Counted from the stretch's first letter, positions 27,948 to 37,669 are shown. The stretch is DNA of 64,000 nucleotides from Paraburkholderia bryophila (GCF_003269035.1 NZ_QLTK01000017.1:1-64000), one strand, 5' to 3'. Numbers and translations are program-made. Notes: a model not told the origin generated them from the letters alone.

Positions 27948-29246
27948 ATGAATTCACTAACCGACCGCACGTCGGTCACGCGGCGGCGCACGCCGCTCAA
28001 TCGTTCGCAGATCGCCGGTTTTTGGGGCGCGTGGGCCGGCTGGACGCTCGACGGCATGGACTCGTTCATCTATGCGCTGGTGCTGACACCGGCCTTGACC
28101 GAGTTGTTGCCGCGTTCGGGTTACGCGGCCACGCCGGCCAATGTCGGCCTCGCCGGGTCGATCCTGTTCGCGCTGTTCCTGGTCGGCTGGGGCCTGTCGT
28201 TTATCTGGGGGCCGCTGGCGGATCGCTTCGGCCGCACCAAGGTACTGGCCGGCACGATCTTCACATTCGCGATTTTCACCGGCCTCGCGGCGACCTCGCA
28301 TAACGTGTGGGAGCTGGGCATTTACCGCTTTATCGCGGGCGTGGGGATCGGCGGCGAGTGGGCGCTGGCCGGCACCTACGTAGCGGAATCCTGGCCGGAA
28401 GATCGTCGCAAGATGGGCGCCGGTTATCTGCAAACGGGCTATTACGCCGGCTTCTTCCTTGCGGCCGCGCTCAATTACACGGTCGGCGTGCACTACGGCT
28501 GGCGCGTGATGTTCCTGACCGGCGCGGTGCCGGTGGTGGTGGCGATTCTGGTGCTGTTGCGCGTGAAGGAAACGGACAAGTGGCAGAAGGCCGAGGCCGG
28601 CGCCGCGCGCGCCAGGCCGCTGCGCGAAATCATGGGGCCGGCGTATCGGCGTCGCACGTGGGTGGCGTGCATTCTGCTGACGATCGCGATTATCGGGTTG
28701 TGGGCCGGCGCGGTGTATGAACCGTCCGCGGTGATTCAACTGGCGACCAAGGCCGGCATGGCGAAGAACGACGCGATCAGGACCGCTTCGCTGGCCACGG
28801 GGCTGCTGTCCATCGCGACGATTCTCGGTTGCCTCGCATTGCCGCCGATGGCTGAACGGATTGGCCGCAAGAAGACGCTGGCGGTGTACTTCGCGGGGAT
28901 GGCGATCGCGATCGTCGGCAGTTTCGGCTGGGCGTTCTATCTGCCGAACGGACTCGCGCCGTTTATCGCGTGGCTGTTCGTGCTGGGGTTCTTCGGCGGA
29001 AACTTCGCGCTGTTCAGCTTATGGCTGCCGGAGCAATTCGAGACCCGCGTACGGGCGACGGCGTTCGCGTTCTGCACGTCGTTCGGGCGTTTTGTCGGGG
29101 CCGGGGTCAACTTTCTGCTCGGCGCGGCGGTGCTGCATATGCATACGCTCGGCGTGCCGGTGGCGTTGACGGCGCTCGCGTTCGTGGTCGGACTGTTCGT
29201 CATTCCGTTCGCGCCGGAAACGAAAGGGGAGGTGTTGCCGCAGTGA
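27948..29246 (+). CDS. MFS transporter, probable malonate carrier
   Basis: This 432-residue MFS protein has twelve predicted helices, loop motif DRFGRTKV and the segment GVGIGGEWALAGTYVAE, as in the sialate/lactate/aromatic acid proton symporters. It is divergent from the mdc operon and shares its control region. The operon lacks the usual malonate carriers MdcF or MadLM, so this protein is the likely malonate importer by inference. GGAGGAGCAG precedes the ATG. A strong terminator follows. Confidence 0.87.
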   Translation: MNSLTDRTSVTRRRTPLNRSQIAGFWGAWAGWTLDGMDSFIYALVLTPALTELLPRSGYAATPANVGLAGSILFALFLVGWGLSFIWGPLADRFGRTKVLAGTIFTFAIFTGLAATSHNVWELGIYRFIAGVGIGGEWALAGTYVAESWPEDRRKMGAGYLQTGYYAGFFLAAALNYTVGVHYGWRVMFLTGAVPVVVAILVLLRVKETDKWQKAEAGAARARPLREIMGPAYRRRTWVACILLTIAIIGLWAGAVYEPSAVIQLATKAGMAKNDAIRTASLATGLLSIATILGCLALPPMAERIGRKKTLAVYFAGMAIAIVGSFGWAFYLPNGLAPFIAWLFVLGFFGGNFALFSLWLPEQFETRVRATAFAFCTSFGRFVGAGVNFLLGAAVLHMHTLGVPVALTALAFVVGLFVIPFAPETKGEVLPQ

Positions 29247-29279
29247 TCGCCTGTCGCTTCTACTACGAGGATTAAACGG

Positions 29280-29315
29280 AAAACCCGGCGCTTCGCGAGA
29301 AACGCCGGGTTTTTT
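29280..29315. terminator. Strong bidirectional terminator
   Basis: AAAACCCGGCG (29280-29290) pairs with CGCCGGGTTTT (29303-29313) around a 12-base loop, with T residues continuing to 29315. It lies between the converging MFS and TonB-receptor genes and ends both units. Confidence 0.9.
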
Positions 29316-29361
29316 CATTGACGTCCGCGGCGCGCCAGGCGCGCCTCGCGTGCCGATGCGC

Positions 29362-31500
29362 TTACATCTTCCACCGCACCGACGCCGTCAGCGTGCGCGG
29401 CGCGCCCGGCATGTTGTACATGTCCGCATTGCCGTGCGCCGCGATGAAGTACTTGCGGTCGAACAGGTTATCCAGCGTCAACGCCACGTCGACGTTCTTG
29501 CCGTGATAACCCGCGCCGAGATCGAACGTCACGAACGACGGCAACGTCACCGCGTCGCTGGCCGACGTATAACGCGCCGACTGGAATTGCGCGCCGCCCG
29601 CCGCATAAAAACCGTACTTCAGATCGCGCTTGATCCAGACACTCGCGCTGTGACGCGGCATCAGCCCCGGCGTGTTCTGGTTCAACAGCAGGCCGGCCGA
29701 GCTCGCTTGCGGCGAGCCGTCCACATTGCCGTTCAGGTACGCGTAGCCCGCGTAGACCGACCACTTCGGCGCGATTTCGCCGGTCATCGACAGTTCCAGT
29801 CCGCGCGTGTGCTGCGTGCCGATCGGCAGCGCGTAAGTGGGATTCGCCGGATCGGCGATCTGCTGATTGGTCTGCTTCATATCGAACAGCGCGACGCTCG
29901 CGCTCGCGCGGCCGAGGTCGAATTTCGAGCCGACTTCGAAGGCGGTGGTTTTTTGCGGCGCGAGCGCCGAACCGTTCGCGAACGCGCCGCTGCTGATCAG
30001 CGTATCGGCCAGCGGCGAGAACGACTGGCTATACGACGCGTACAGCGACACCCAGTCGAGCGGTTCGTAAATCAGTCCGACGCGCGGACTCCACGCGCGA
30101 TCCGTGCGGTCCAGATTGACGTGCGCCGACGTGTAGTCGTTGCGCGTCTGCGTCAGATAGTCGAAGCGCAAGCCCGCGAGAATCTTCCAGTGCTCGGTCA
30201 GCGAGATCAGGTCCTGCGCGTAGACGCCGGCCAGCCCCAGCACCGTCGCCGCGTTCGTCCTGGCCGGCACGCCCGGGCTCACGCCGGGCAGATTCACCAG
30301 TTGTGGGTTGTACAGGTTGTAGGTGGCGACCTTGGTGGTCGAGTAGATCGTGTCGAATTTCTGCTGCTGCGAGAGTTCGACGCCGTACAGCAGTTCGTGC
30401 TTCATGCCGAACAGCGTGGTTTTCTGCGTCAGTTCGAAGAGACCGTCCACGCCGTGATCCTGACGGAAGCGGGTGCTCTGATCGAGGGTCACGACCGGAT
30501 TCAACGCGGTCTTGATCGGCTCGTACGTCACGTAGTTTTTGCGTTCGAGCGAGAAGTCGTACGCGCGCACGGCGGTGTGCAGCGACAACGAATCGTTGAA
30601 GCGATGATCGAGCGACGCGGTCGCGCTCTTTGCGTCGACGTCGTTATACGACGTGTTCGCCGCGTTCGCCGAGCCGTAATACGTGTTGATCGGCACGTTG
30701 ACCGGGCGGCCGAGATAAGCCGGCAAGCCTTGGTCCGAAGTGCGGCGATCGTGCAGGTAGTCGGCTTCGAGATTGAGCGTGGTGTCTTTATCGATCCGGA
30801 ATTGCACCGACGGCGCCACGGCCTGACGATTCAACTGAAACTGGTCGCGAAAGCTGTTCGAGTTCTCGGCCGCGCCTGTGATGCGAAAACGCGCGGCGTC
30901 GTTCGCATTCCAGCCGAGATCGAACTCGCCGCGCCGCTCGCCTTCGGTGCCGAGCGTCACGCCGACCGATTGCTCGGGATTCGCGCTGGGTTTTTTCAAC
31001 ACGCGATTGATCAGGCCGCCGGCCGAGCCGCGTCCGTAGAGCACCGCGGCCGGTCCCTTCAACACGTCGACGCGTTCCACGTTCGAGAGGTCGCGGTAGT
31101 AGAGCGCATCGTCGCGAATGCCGTCGACGTATTGATCGGTGATGTTGTTGAAGCCGCGCAGCGTGATCTGGTCGCGCTGGCCGTCGCCGACGGAGAAGCC
31201 GATGCCCGGCACGTTGCGCAACGCGTCCTGCAACGAGGTCGCGTTCTGTTCGTCGAGTAGCGCGCGCGGCACGACGTTGACCGTTTGCGGCACATCCATT
31301 AGCGACATGTTCATCTTCGTCGCGGTGTTCGAGGTGCTGCCGTCGTACGAGCGGTCGGCGGCGGCCTTGACGGCGATCGCCGGCAGCGTGTTGTCGGCCG
31401 GACCGACGGCGGGCGCGGCCTCTTGAGCCAGCAAAGGACGGGCGCTGGCCAGCGACGTGGCGAGCAGCAACGCGCGGTAAGTTTTCTTTTTGACGTTCAT
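29362..31500 (-). CDS. TonB-dependent siderophore receptor
   Basis: The 712-residue outer membrane receptor has a signal peptide (residues about 1-26), a plug domain (about 60-180, with DALRNVPGIGFSVGDG and VERVDVLKGPAAVLYGRG) and a 22-strand beta barrel. It belongs to the FhuE/FiuA-like siderophore group. It lacks the N-terminal signalling (STN) domain, so it is not a sigma-linked transducer. MNVKKKTYR at 31500 is the start with a proper signal sequence. The leader of about 300 bases to the Fur-box promoter at 31794-31816 contains no gene. The ligand is unknown. Confidence 0.92.
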   Translation of the reverse strand: MNVKKKTYRALLLATSLASARPLLAQEAAPAVGPADNTLPAIAVKAAADRSYDGSTSNTATKMNMSLMDVPQTVNVVPRALLDEQNATSLQDALRNVPGIGFSVGDGQRDQITLRGFNNITDQYVDGIRDDALYYRDLSNVERVDVLKGPAAVLYGRGSAGGLINRVLKKPSANPEQSVGVTLGTEGERRGEFDLGWNANDAARFRITGAAENSNSFRDQFQLNRQAVAPSVQFRIDKDTTLNLEADYLHDRRTSDQGLPAYLGRPVNVPINTYYGSANAANTSYNDVDAKSATASLDHRFNDSLSLHTAVRAYDFSLERKNYVTYEPIKTALNPVVTLDQSTRFRQDHGVDGLFELTQKTTLFGMKHELLYGVELSQQQKFDTIYSTTKVATYNLYNPQLVNLPGVSPGVPARTNAATVLGLAGVYAQDLISLTEHWKILAGLRFDYLTQTRNDYTSAHVNLDRTDRAWSPRVGLIYEPLDWVSLYASYSQSFSPLADTLISSGAFANGSALAPQKTTAFEVGSKFDLGRASASVALFDMKQTNQQIADPANPTYALPIGTQHTRGLELSMTGEIAPKWSVYAGYAYLNGNVDGSPQASSAGLLLNQNTPGLMPRHSASVWIKRDLKYGFYAAGGAQFQSARYTSASDAVTLPSFVTFDLGAGYHGKNVDVALTLDNLFDRKYFIAAHGNADMYNMPGAPRTLTASVRWKM

Positions 31501-31793
31501 GAAGACGTTCTTCGAGTATGGATCGGTGGTGTTATCGGTTTGGAGTACGGCAAAAACGTACGCAAAAGCGCACGCGCACGGCAAAGCGGAACGCCGTGTG
31601 GTCGGTCAGTTGAAGCGAAGTGGTGAAGTCCCCTGAAGCGATCGGATGAGTTCGAAATTGAAACGGCCGGGGCGCCGTGCGTCAGCGTAAGAAGGGTGCG
31701 GACGTGACATCGGCTGCCTCGGAATGGCATGTCGATGTGGGGTTGGGAGGTGCAGCAGAAGCCGGATCAGTGTCCAGCTTGTAATATCTTGAA

Positions 31794-31816
31794 ATTATAA
31801 ACGAGAACGATTCTCG
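31794..31816 (-). promoter_or_regulatory. Fur-box promoter of the siderophore receptor
   Basis: CGAGAA-CGA-TTCTCG (31802-31816) is a perfect 6-3-6 inverted repeat matching the GAGAA-n-TTCTC core of Fur boxes. A perfect -10 box, TATAAT on the minus strand, lies at 31794-31799. The repeat fills the spacer between -10 and a weak -35, so Fur bound here would block RNA polymerase. Confidence 0.75.
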
Positions 31817-31856
31817 ACTGTGCTAATTGAATGGAAAAACACAGGTTTTTGTAAAT

Positions 31857-32777
31857 TCAATCCGCATGCCGTCGCGCTCGCGCGCCGGGCCGCAACAGCG
31901 TGAGCAGCGGCCAACCGAGATTCACCCCCAGACTCGCGACGACGATCAACGCCATGCCCGCGAGTTGCGGCATCGAGAGTGCGCGTCCGTACACGAGCGC
32001 ATCGACCACGATCGCGGTCAGCGGATAAACGAACAGCAACACGGCGATGATCGGCGTGGTCAGCTTGGGCAGCGCGCCGTAGATCAGCACATACGAGAGC
32101 CCCGTATGCAGCACGCCCATGCCCACCAGCCAGAACCATTGCGTCGGTCCGATATGCACGGCAGTGAGCGGCGCGATGAACGGCAGACACACCACGCCGA
32201 CCGCGCACTGCACGAGCGTCAGCAGATGCGGGCGCAACTCACCGAGCCCTTTGGCGATCAACGTGACGCTCGCATAAAGCACCGACCCCGCGAGCGCTTC
32301 GCCGATCCCGATCAGATAGCTCGTATGGCCTTGCAGATTCTCCGTGGCCGCCACGCCCGACGCGAGCACGAGACCGACGAACGCCGTCGCGATCCAGCCG
32401 AGCCGGTCGATGCCGAGCCGCTCGTTGAACAGCGCGGCGCCGATCAGCACGACCCAGAACGGCTGCACATGAAACACCACGGTCGCGACCGCGATACTGG
32501 TGCGATGGATCGCGTCGAAGAAGCCGACCCACTGTGTGACCATCAGCACGCCGGAAACCAGCGCCAGCACGACCGTGCGGCGCGTGAAATGCGCGCGCGT
32601 GAAATAGCCCTTCCACGCGCAATACGCGGCCAGCGACAGAAAGCCGAACAGGCAGCGAAAGAACACGAGGGTCAGCGCGCCGAGCCGCGCTTCCTCGACG
32701 AAGGCGCCGATCGTGCCCATCAGAAGCCCGCCGCTGGCCAGCGTGATGGCGCCTTGTTGACGTTGGGTGAGGGACAT
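31857..32777 (-). CDS. EamA/DMT-family transporter
   Basis: This 306-residue protein has ten predicted membrane helices in two EamA repeats. The first contains VATVVFHVQPFWVVLIGAALFNERL; the second ends with LLFVYPLTAIVVDALVYG. The family exports amino acids, metabolites or nucleotides. The substrate is not evident. It is divergent from a LysR regulator 103 bases away, the usual pairing. Confidence 0.9.
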   Translation of the reverse strand: MSLTQRQQGAITLASGGLLMGTIGAFVEEARLGALTLVFFRCLFGFLSLAAYCAWKGYFTRAHFTRRTVVLALVSGVLMVTQWVGFFDAIHRTSIAVATVVFHVQPFWVVLIGAALFNERLGIDRLGWIATAFVGLVLASGVAATENLQGHTSYLIGIGEALAGSVLYASVTLIAKGLGELRPHLLTLVQCAVGVVCLPFIAPLTAVHIGPTQWFWLVGMGVLHTGLSYVLIYGALPKLTTPIIAVLLFVYPLTAIVVDALVYGRALSMPQLAGMALIVVASLGVNLGWPLLTLLRPGARARRHAD

Positions 32778-32880
32778 GCGAAGCGGTCTCCGTGAGTTGA
32801 TGCCGCCAAGTATTGCGCGGCTTGCATGGCACCGACAAACGAATTAAATTGAGTAATTCCATAAGCTGGATTGATAAATC

Positions 32881-33810
32881 ATGCATCCCGAGTTCGACGT
32901 CGATTTGCTGCGCAGCTTTATCGCGGTGGTGGAAACGGGCAGTTTCACGAAGGCGTCGGCGACCGTACATCGGTCGCAGGCGGCGGTCAGCATGCAGATC
33001 AAGCGGCTCGAAACCATGCTCGGCACCACGCTGTTCGCCCGCAACACGCGCAATCTTTCGCTGACGCGGCCCGGCAATACCTTGCTCGAATACGCGCGGC
33101 GGGTGCTGGCCTTGCATGAGGAAGCGTGGTCGGCGATCGTGCGGCCCGAAGTGAGCGGGCGCGTGGTGCTCGGCGCGCCGGACGACTATGTGTCGTCGCT
33201 GCTGTCGCCGGTGTTGCGGCGTTTCTCGACGCTGTATCCGCACGTGGAAATCGAAATCGTCTGCGCGCAGAGCACCTCGCTCGCGCCGATGCTGGCGGAC
33301 AACAAGATCGATCTCGCGTTCGTCACGCGCGACCGCAAACTGCGCGGCGAATTCGTGCGCAGCGAGCCGATGGTGTGGGTGGGGGCGTCGGTGGATACAC
33401 CGGTGCTGGCGGCGTCGCCGTTACCGGTGGGGCTCTACGAGCCCGGTTGCGTGGCGCGGCAACATACGCTGGCCGCGCTCGACGGCGCGCGCATCCGCTA
33501 TCGCGCGGCGTTCAGCAGCGCGAGTCTGATGGGGCTGGTCGCGACCGTGGATGCGGGGTTGTCGGTGATCGCGCTCACGCGTTGCAGCGTGCCCTCGCGT
33601 CTCGCGATTCTCGGCGAAGCGCAAGGCTTGCCGAAGATCGCGCCGCTGGAAATCGTGGTGGCCCGCAGCGCCAAATCGGACCGGCCGACTTGCGATTATC
33701 TGGCCGCGCAGATGGTGCAGGATTTGTCGTTGGGACCACAGATGCAGACGCAGTCGCCATCGCAGGTGCAGTCGCGCTCGAAGGCGTCGTCGAGCGCGGC
33801 GCAGGCTTAA
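32881..33810 (+). CDS. LysR-family transcriptional regulator
   Basis: The 309-residue protein has a clear LysR helix-turn-helix (FIAVVETGSFTKASATVHRS, then AAVSMQIKRLE) and an effector domain up to about residue 285. The last 25 residues are Gln/Ser-rich and unconserved. It probably controls the divergent EamA gene. Its TAA stop shares the TTAA of 33807-33810 with the stop of fbpC on the other strand. Confidence 0.9.
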   Translation: MHPEFDVDLLRSFIAVVETGSFTKASATVHRSQAAVSMQIKRLETMLGTTLFARNTRNLSLTRPGNTLLEYARRVLALHEEAWSAIVRPEVSGRVVLGAPDDYVSSLLSPVLRRFSTLYPHVEIEIVCAQSTSLAPMLADNKIDLAFVTRDRKLRGEFVRSEPMVWVGASVDTPVLAASPLPVGLYEPGCVARQHTLAALDGARIRYRAAFSSASLMGLVATVDAGLSVIALTRCSVPSRLAILGEAQGLPKIAPLEIVVARSAKSDRPTCDYLAAQMVQDLSLGPQMQTQSPSQVQSRSKASSSAAQA

Positions 33811-34865
33811 GCGCGCGGGTAGGCGGTAACCTCGCCGTCCACCGACAGCCGCACGCGTTCGCCCGGCTGCGGCGACAGATAGCCCGGCACGCGGGCGCGC
33901 ACCATGGTTCGCGTGCCGGACTGCATTTGCAGCGCAACGCCGGCGTCCTGCCCCTGGAACGTCACCTCGGTGACGATCGCGTCGTAAGCCCGGGTGTCGT
34001 TGACCAGGCGATCTTCGTCGCGAAACAGGCGGATCTGCTCGGGCCGCACCATCACGTCCACGGCGCCCTGGCCGATCGGCGTGGACAACGGCAAGTCGCC
34101 CAGCTCACAACTCACGCGATCCTGCGTGACCGTGCCCGGCAGCAACACCGCTTCGCCGACGAACGAGGCCAGCTCGCGCGTGACCGGCAGCCGGTACAAG
34201 GTCTGCGGCGTCGCCGTCTGAATCAGCCGGCCGTTCCACAGCACCGCGACCTCATGCCCGAGCGACAGAGCCTCGGATTGATCGTGCGTGACCAGCACCG
34301 CCGTAGCGCCGGTCGCGGCCAGCGCGCTTGCTACCGCCTGACGGGTTTCGAGCCGCAAGGCGGCGTCGAGCGAGGAAAACGGTTCGTCGAGCATCACCAA
34401 CGTAGGCGACGGCGCGAGCGCGCGGGCCAGCGCGACACGCTGCTGCTGACCGCCCGACAGTTGCTGCGGTGCGCGCGTGCCGAAGTCCGCCGGCAAACCG
34501 ACCAGCTCCAGCAACTCGGCGACCCGATGCCGCGCGCGCCGCTGTGTGCGCGGCAAGCCGAACACGATGTTGTCCGCCACCGACAGATGCGGAAACAGCG
34601 CGCCTTCCTGCGGCACATAACCAATGCGGCGCTGTTCCGACGGCACGTGCAGGTTATCGCCGACCACGCTACGGCCGTCGATTTCGACACTGCCGCCATC
34701 CGCGCGTTCGAAGCCGCACAACAGGCGCAGCAATGTGGTCTTGCCGCTGCCGGACGGGCCGAGCAGCGCGAGTAACGTGCCGCGCTCGACCGAGAGATCG
34801 ATGCCGTGCAGCACCGGGTGGCCGTCGAACGATTTTTGCAGTCCGCGGATACGAAGTTCGCTCAT
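33807..34865 (-). CDS. fbpC: Ferric iron ABC transporter ATP-binding protein
   Basis: The 352-residue protein has Walker A GPSGSGKTT (about 36-44), signature LSGGQQQRVALARAL, Walker B LVMLDEPFSSLD and an H-loop VLVTHDQ. A C-terminal TOBE-like beta domain (about 245-350) is typical of FbpC/PotA-type ATPases. It energises the FbpB permease encoded just upstream, 51 bases away. It is the last gene of the six-gene iron unit and converges on the LysR gene. Confidence 0.91.
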   Translation of the reverse strand: MSELRIRGLQKSFDGHPVLHGIDLSVERGTLLALLGPSGSGKTTLLRLLCGFERADGGSVEIDGRSVVGDNLHVPSEQRRIGYVPQEGALFPHLSVADNIVFGLPRTQRRARHRVAELLELVGLPADFGTRAPQQLSGGQQQRVALARALAPSPTLVMLDEPFSSLDAALRLETRQAVASALAATGATAVLVTHDQSEALSLGHEVAVLWNGRLIQTATPQTLYRLPVTRELASFVGEAVLLPGTVTQDRVSCELGDLPLSTPIGQGAVDVMVRPEQIRLFRDEDRLVNDTRAYDAIVTEVTFQGQDAGVALQMQSGTRTMVRARVPGYLSPQPGERVRLSVDGEVTAYPRA

Positions 34866-34916
34866 GAAAATCCGATCATTAAAGCAGGGGGAGCAGGGGC
34901 ATCGATCAGCACCGAA

Positions 34917-36521
34917 TCAGCCGCGTTCGCCGAGCAGCGCCGATTTGCCGAGCAGGGCGAACAGCAGGCCCGAGGCGAACAACGAAATGCCGGTGAGCAG
35001 CGCGGCATACGGCGCGGCGGCGGCGAACGCCATGGTCGACGTGTCGGCCCAGACCTGGGTGGCGAGCGTTTGCGTGTCGAGCGGGGAGAGCAGCAGCGTC
35101 GCGTTCAGCTCGGTGACGACCGAAATGAACACCATCGACGCGGCGGCCCCAAGTCCCGGACCCGCCAGCGGCAACACGACGCGGAACAGCGTCTGCGACC
35201 AGTTCAGGCCGAGCGCGCGCGCGGTTTCCTCCAGACGCGGCTGCGCCTGCATGAAGGCAGCGCGCACGCTGACCAGCGCGACCGGCATGAACAGCATCGC
35301 GTAGGCGACCACCAGCAGCGTCGCGCTTTGATAGAGCGGCTGCAGTGCATGCACCGCGAGCGACACGATCGCCAGCGCGATCACCAGACCCGGCACGCCC
35401 TGCGCGAGAAACACGCTGCGCTCGAACAGCGTCGCGAAACGGGTCGGGTAACGCACCAGCAGGAACGCGAGCGGGATCACCAGCAAGGTGGTCAACGCCG
35501 CGGCGGCGAGGCCGAAACCGACCGACGACAACGTGGCGTTGAACAGCAGTTCCGGCGACACGTCGGCCGGCGTGACGGCTGCCGCGCCCGGTTGCGTGAG
35601 CCAGTAGCCGATCATGCCGAGCGGCACGCCGAGCGTGGTGATCGTGAGCAGCGCAAAGCCGGCGGCGACGATCCAGCGCCATGCGCCGAGGTCGTAGCGC
35701 AATACCGCGCGACGTGTGCCGCGATCGACGCGTTCATACCGTGCCGCGCCGCGCACGCGAAACTCGAACGCGAGCACGATCAGGCAGATCACGATCAGCA
35801 GACAGGCAAGCAGCGAGGCGCCGCCGCCGTCGAAACTGGTGCGGAATTCCGCGTAGATCTGCGTCGTGAAGGTGTGAAAACGCAGCAGCGTAAACGCGCC
35901 GAATTCGGACAGCACGCCGAGCGCCACCAGCAGCATGCCGCCGAGCAATGCAGGGCGCAGTTGCGGCAGCACCACCCGCACGAAGCTGCTCCAGCGGCTG
36001 CAGCCGAGCGCGCGTGCGCTTTCCTCGAGCGCCGGGTCCATGCTGCGCAGCGCGGCGGCCACCGGTAGGTAGACCAGCGGGAAATACCCGCAGGTCAGCA
36101 CCAGCAGCGCGCCGTTGAAGTCCTGCAAATCCTGGCTCAACGACACCCACGCATAGCTCGAAATAAACGCGGGCATGGCGAGCGGCGCGGCCGTGAGCAC
36201 TGCCCATAGGCGCCGCCCCGGCAGATGCGTGCGCTCGACGAACCACGCGGCCGCCGTGCCGAGCACCGCGGACACCAGCGTGGTCGAGACGGTGATCAGT
36301 ACGGTGTTGACCAGCAGTTCGCCGACCAGCGGGCGGAAAATCAGATCGGCCGCTTCGCCCGCGCCGAAGCTCGCGGCACGCCAGAACGTAAACGCAATCG
36401 GCAGCAGAACCAGCAAAGCGCTGATTGCTGCTGCCGCGAACAAACCGCGCGGCGCGCGCGAACGCGCGCGCGCCGTGACGGTCGATACAGCCGGTGGACC
36501 GGCTGACAAGGCTTCGCTCAT
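34917..36521 (-). CDS. fbpB: Ferric iron ABC transporter permease
   Basis: This 534-residue protein contains two fused permease domains with about twelve helices. Each has an EAA loop: LEESARALGCSRWSSFVRVVLP (about residues 165-186, shortened here to its core) in the first half and LEETARALGLNWSQ in the second. Fused FbpB-type permeases are characteristic of Fe(III) importers. Its ATG directly follows the fbpA stop codon without a gap. Confidence 0.91.
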   Translation of the reverse strand: MSEALSAGPPAVSTVTARARSRAPRGLFAAAAISALLVLLPIAFTFWRAASFGAGEAADLIFRPLVGELLVNTVLITVSTTLVSAVLGTAAAWFVERTHLPGRRLWAVLTAAPLAMPAFISSYAWVSLSQDLQDFNGALLVLTCGYFPLVYLPVAAALRSMDPALEESARALGCSRWSSFVRVVLPQLRPALLGGMLLVALGVLSEFGAFTLLRFHTFTTQIYAEFRTSFDGGGASLLACLLIVICLIVLAFEFRVRGAARYERVDRGTRRAVLRYDLGAWRWIVAAGFALLTITTLGVPLGMIGYWLTQPGAAAVTPADVSPELLFNATLSSVGFGLAAAALTTLLVIPLAFLLVRYPTRFATLFERSVFLAQGVPGLVIALAIVSLAVHALQPLYQSATLLVVAYAMLFMPVALVSVRAAFMQAQPRLEETARALGLNWSQTLFRVVLPLAGPGLGAAASMVFISVVTELNATLLLSPLDTQTLATQVWADTSTMAFAAAAPYAALLTGISLFASGLLFALLGKSALLGERG

Positions 36522-37553
36522 TTACAGCAGACCTGCCTGACGCAACAGTTTGCCGGCCTGGCTGTCGTCGCCGAGCTGCTCGATGGTCAGTGCCGGCGGC
36601 TTCAGTTCGGTGAACGGCTTGAGGATCGGGTCCGATGCGACACCTGCGCGCAGCGGATATTCGAACATGACGTGGCTGTTCGCCATCAGTTGTTGCGCGC
36701 GATCGCTGACCAGATACGCGAGAAACTTCTGCGCGCCGTCCACGTTGTGCGCGGTCTTCAGGATCGCCGCGCCCGACACGTTCACCGCCGCGCCGGCGTC
36801 GCCGTTGCCGAAGTGATAGATCGCGCTGCGGGTCTTGCCGTCGCCGATTTCAGCGTGCAGGCGAGCCCAGTAGTAGTTGTTGATCAGACCGGTCGCGACA
36901 CCGCCGCGATTGACGGCGGCCACCACGCCTTCGTCGTCGTCGAAAAGTTGCGCGTTGGCTTTCAGGCCCTTGAGCCATTGCACCGTTTGCGCTTCGCCCT
37001 TCAGCGCGAGCACGGCGCTCACCAGCGGCAGGAAGTCGCCGTCGCTCGGTGCGATACCGACCTTACCTTTCCATTCCGGCCTGGCGAGATCGAACAACGA
37101 TTGCGGCAGTTGCGACGGTTGCAGCTTGGTGGTGTTGTAGGCCAGCACGTTTTCACGCGCGGTCACCGCGACCCACGAGCCCGTCGGCGAGCTGAAGCGT
37201 GCCGGCACGGTGGCGAGCGTCGCGCTGTCCACCTTGTTCAGCAGGCCTTTCTCTTCGAGCAGCATCAGCTCGGGCGAGTTTTCCGTGAAGTACACGTCGG
37301 CCGGCGTAGCGGAGCCTTCCGCGACGATCTGCGCGGCCATGGCCGGGCCTTCGCCGTTGCGGATCTTCACCGAGATGCCCGACTGCTTTGCGAAGTCTTT
37401 GGCGAGCAGGTTGACGACCTGTTCGTGCTGCGCGTTATAAACCGTGATCGACGCGGCTTGCGCCGCCGAAGGCACCGTCGCGAAAGCCGCGAGCGTGAGC
37501 GCTGCTGCGCTGCCGATGAGGCGCACGCGGGTGCCAAACCATGATTGAGCCAT
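36522..37553 (-). CDS. fbpA: Ferric iron ABC transporter periplasmic binding protein
   Basis: The 343-residue FbpA homologue has a signal peptide ending at AQA and mature N-terminus ASITVYNAQHEQ, where the histidine and glutamate of NAQHE are iron ligands in related transferrin-like proteins. The tyrosine pair in LINNYYWAR supplies the usual phenolate ligands. It would deliver Fe3+ to FbpBC. A 116-base gap with a stable hairpin separates it from the peroxidase gene upstream. Confidence 0.92.
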   Translation of the reverse strand: MAQSWFGTRVRLIGSAAALTLAAFATVPSAAQAASITVYNAQHEQVVNLLAKDFAKQSGISVKIRNGEGPAMAAQIVAEGSATPADVYFTENSPELMLLEEKGLLNKVDSATLATVPARFSSPTGSWVAVTARENVLAYNTTKLQPSQLPQSLFDLARPEWKGKVGIAPSDGDFLPLVSAVLALKGEAQTVQWLKGLKANAQLFDDDEGVVAAVNRGGVATGLINNYYWARLHAEIGDGKTRSAIYHFGNGDAGAAVNVSGAAILKTAHNVDGAQKFLAYLVSDRAQQLMANSHVMFEYPLRAGVASDPILKPFTELKPPALTIEQLGDDSQAGKLLRQAGLL

Positions 37554-37613
37554 GATCCTGTGTTCCGTTGGTGATGTTGTTGTTGATCTTTCGATGCGTC
37601 GCCTGCCTGTTCA

Positions 37614-37651
37614 CCGTGCCGGCGGACCGCGTGTGCGGCCGGCCGGCACGG
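37614..37651 (-). other. Hairpin between the peroxidase and fbpA genes
   Basis: CCGTGCCGGC (37614-37623) and GCCGGCACGG (37642-37651) form a perfect 10-bp stem, with an inner CCGC-GTGT-GCGG stem-loop. No T run follows, so it is more likely an mRNA-stabilising or processing element than a full terminator. It may set the ratio between peroxidase and binding protein. Confidence 0.6.
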
Positions 37652-37669
37652 CATCCTACCGGGCTTTCA

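Noticed and set aside
29350..31260. 636-codon open frame opposite the siderophore receptor
   Set aside because: It is an antisense shadow with no domain and no ribosome site; the receptor on the other strand is unambiguous.
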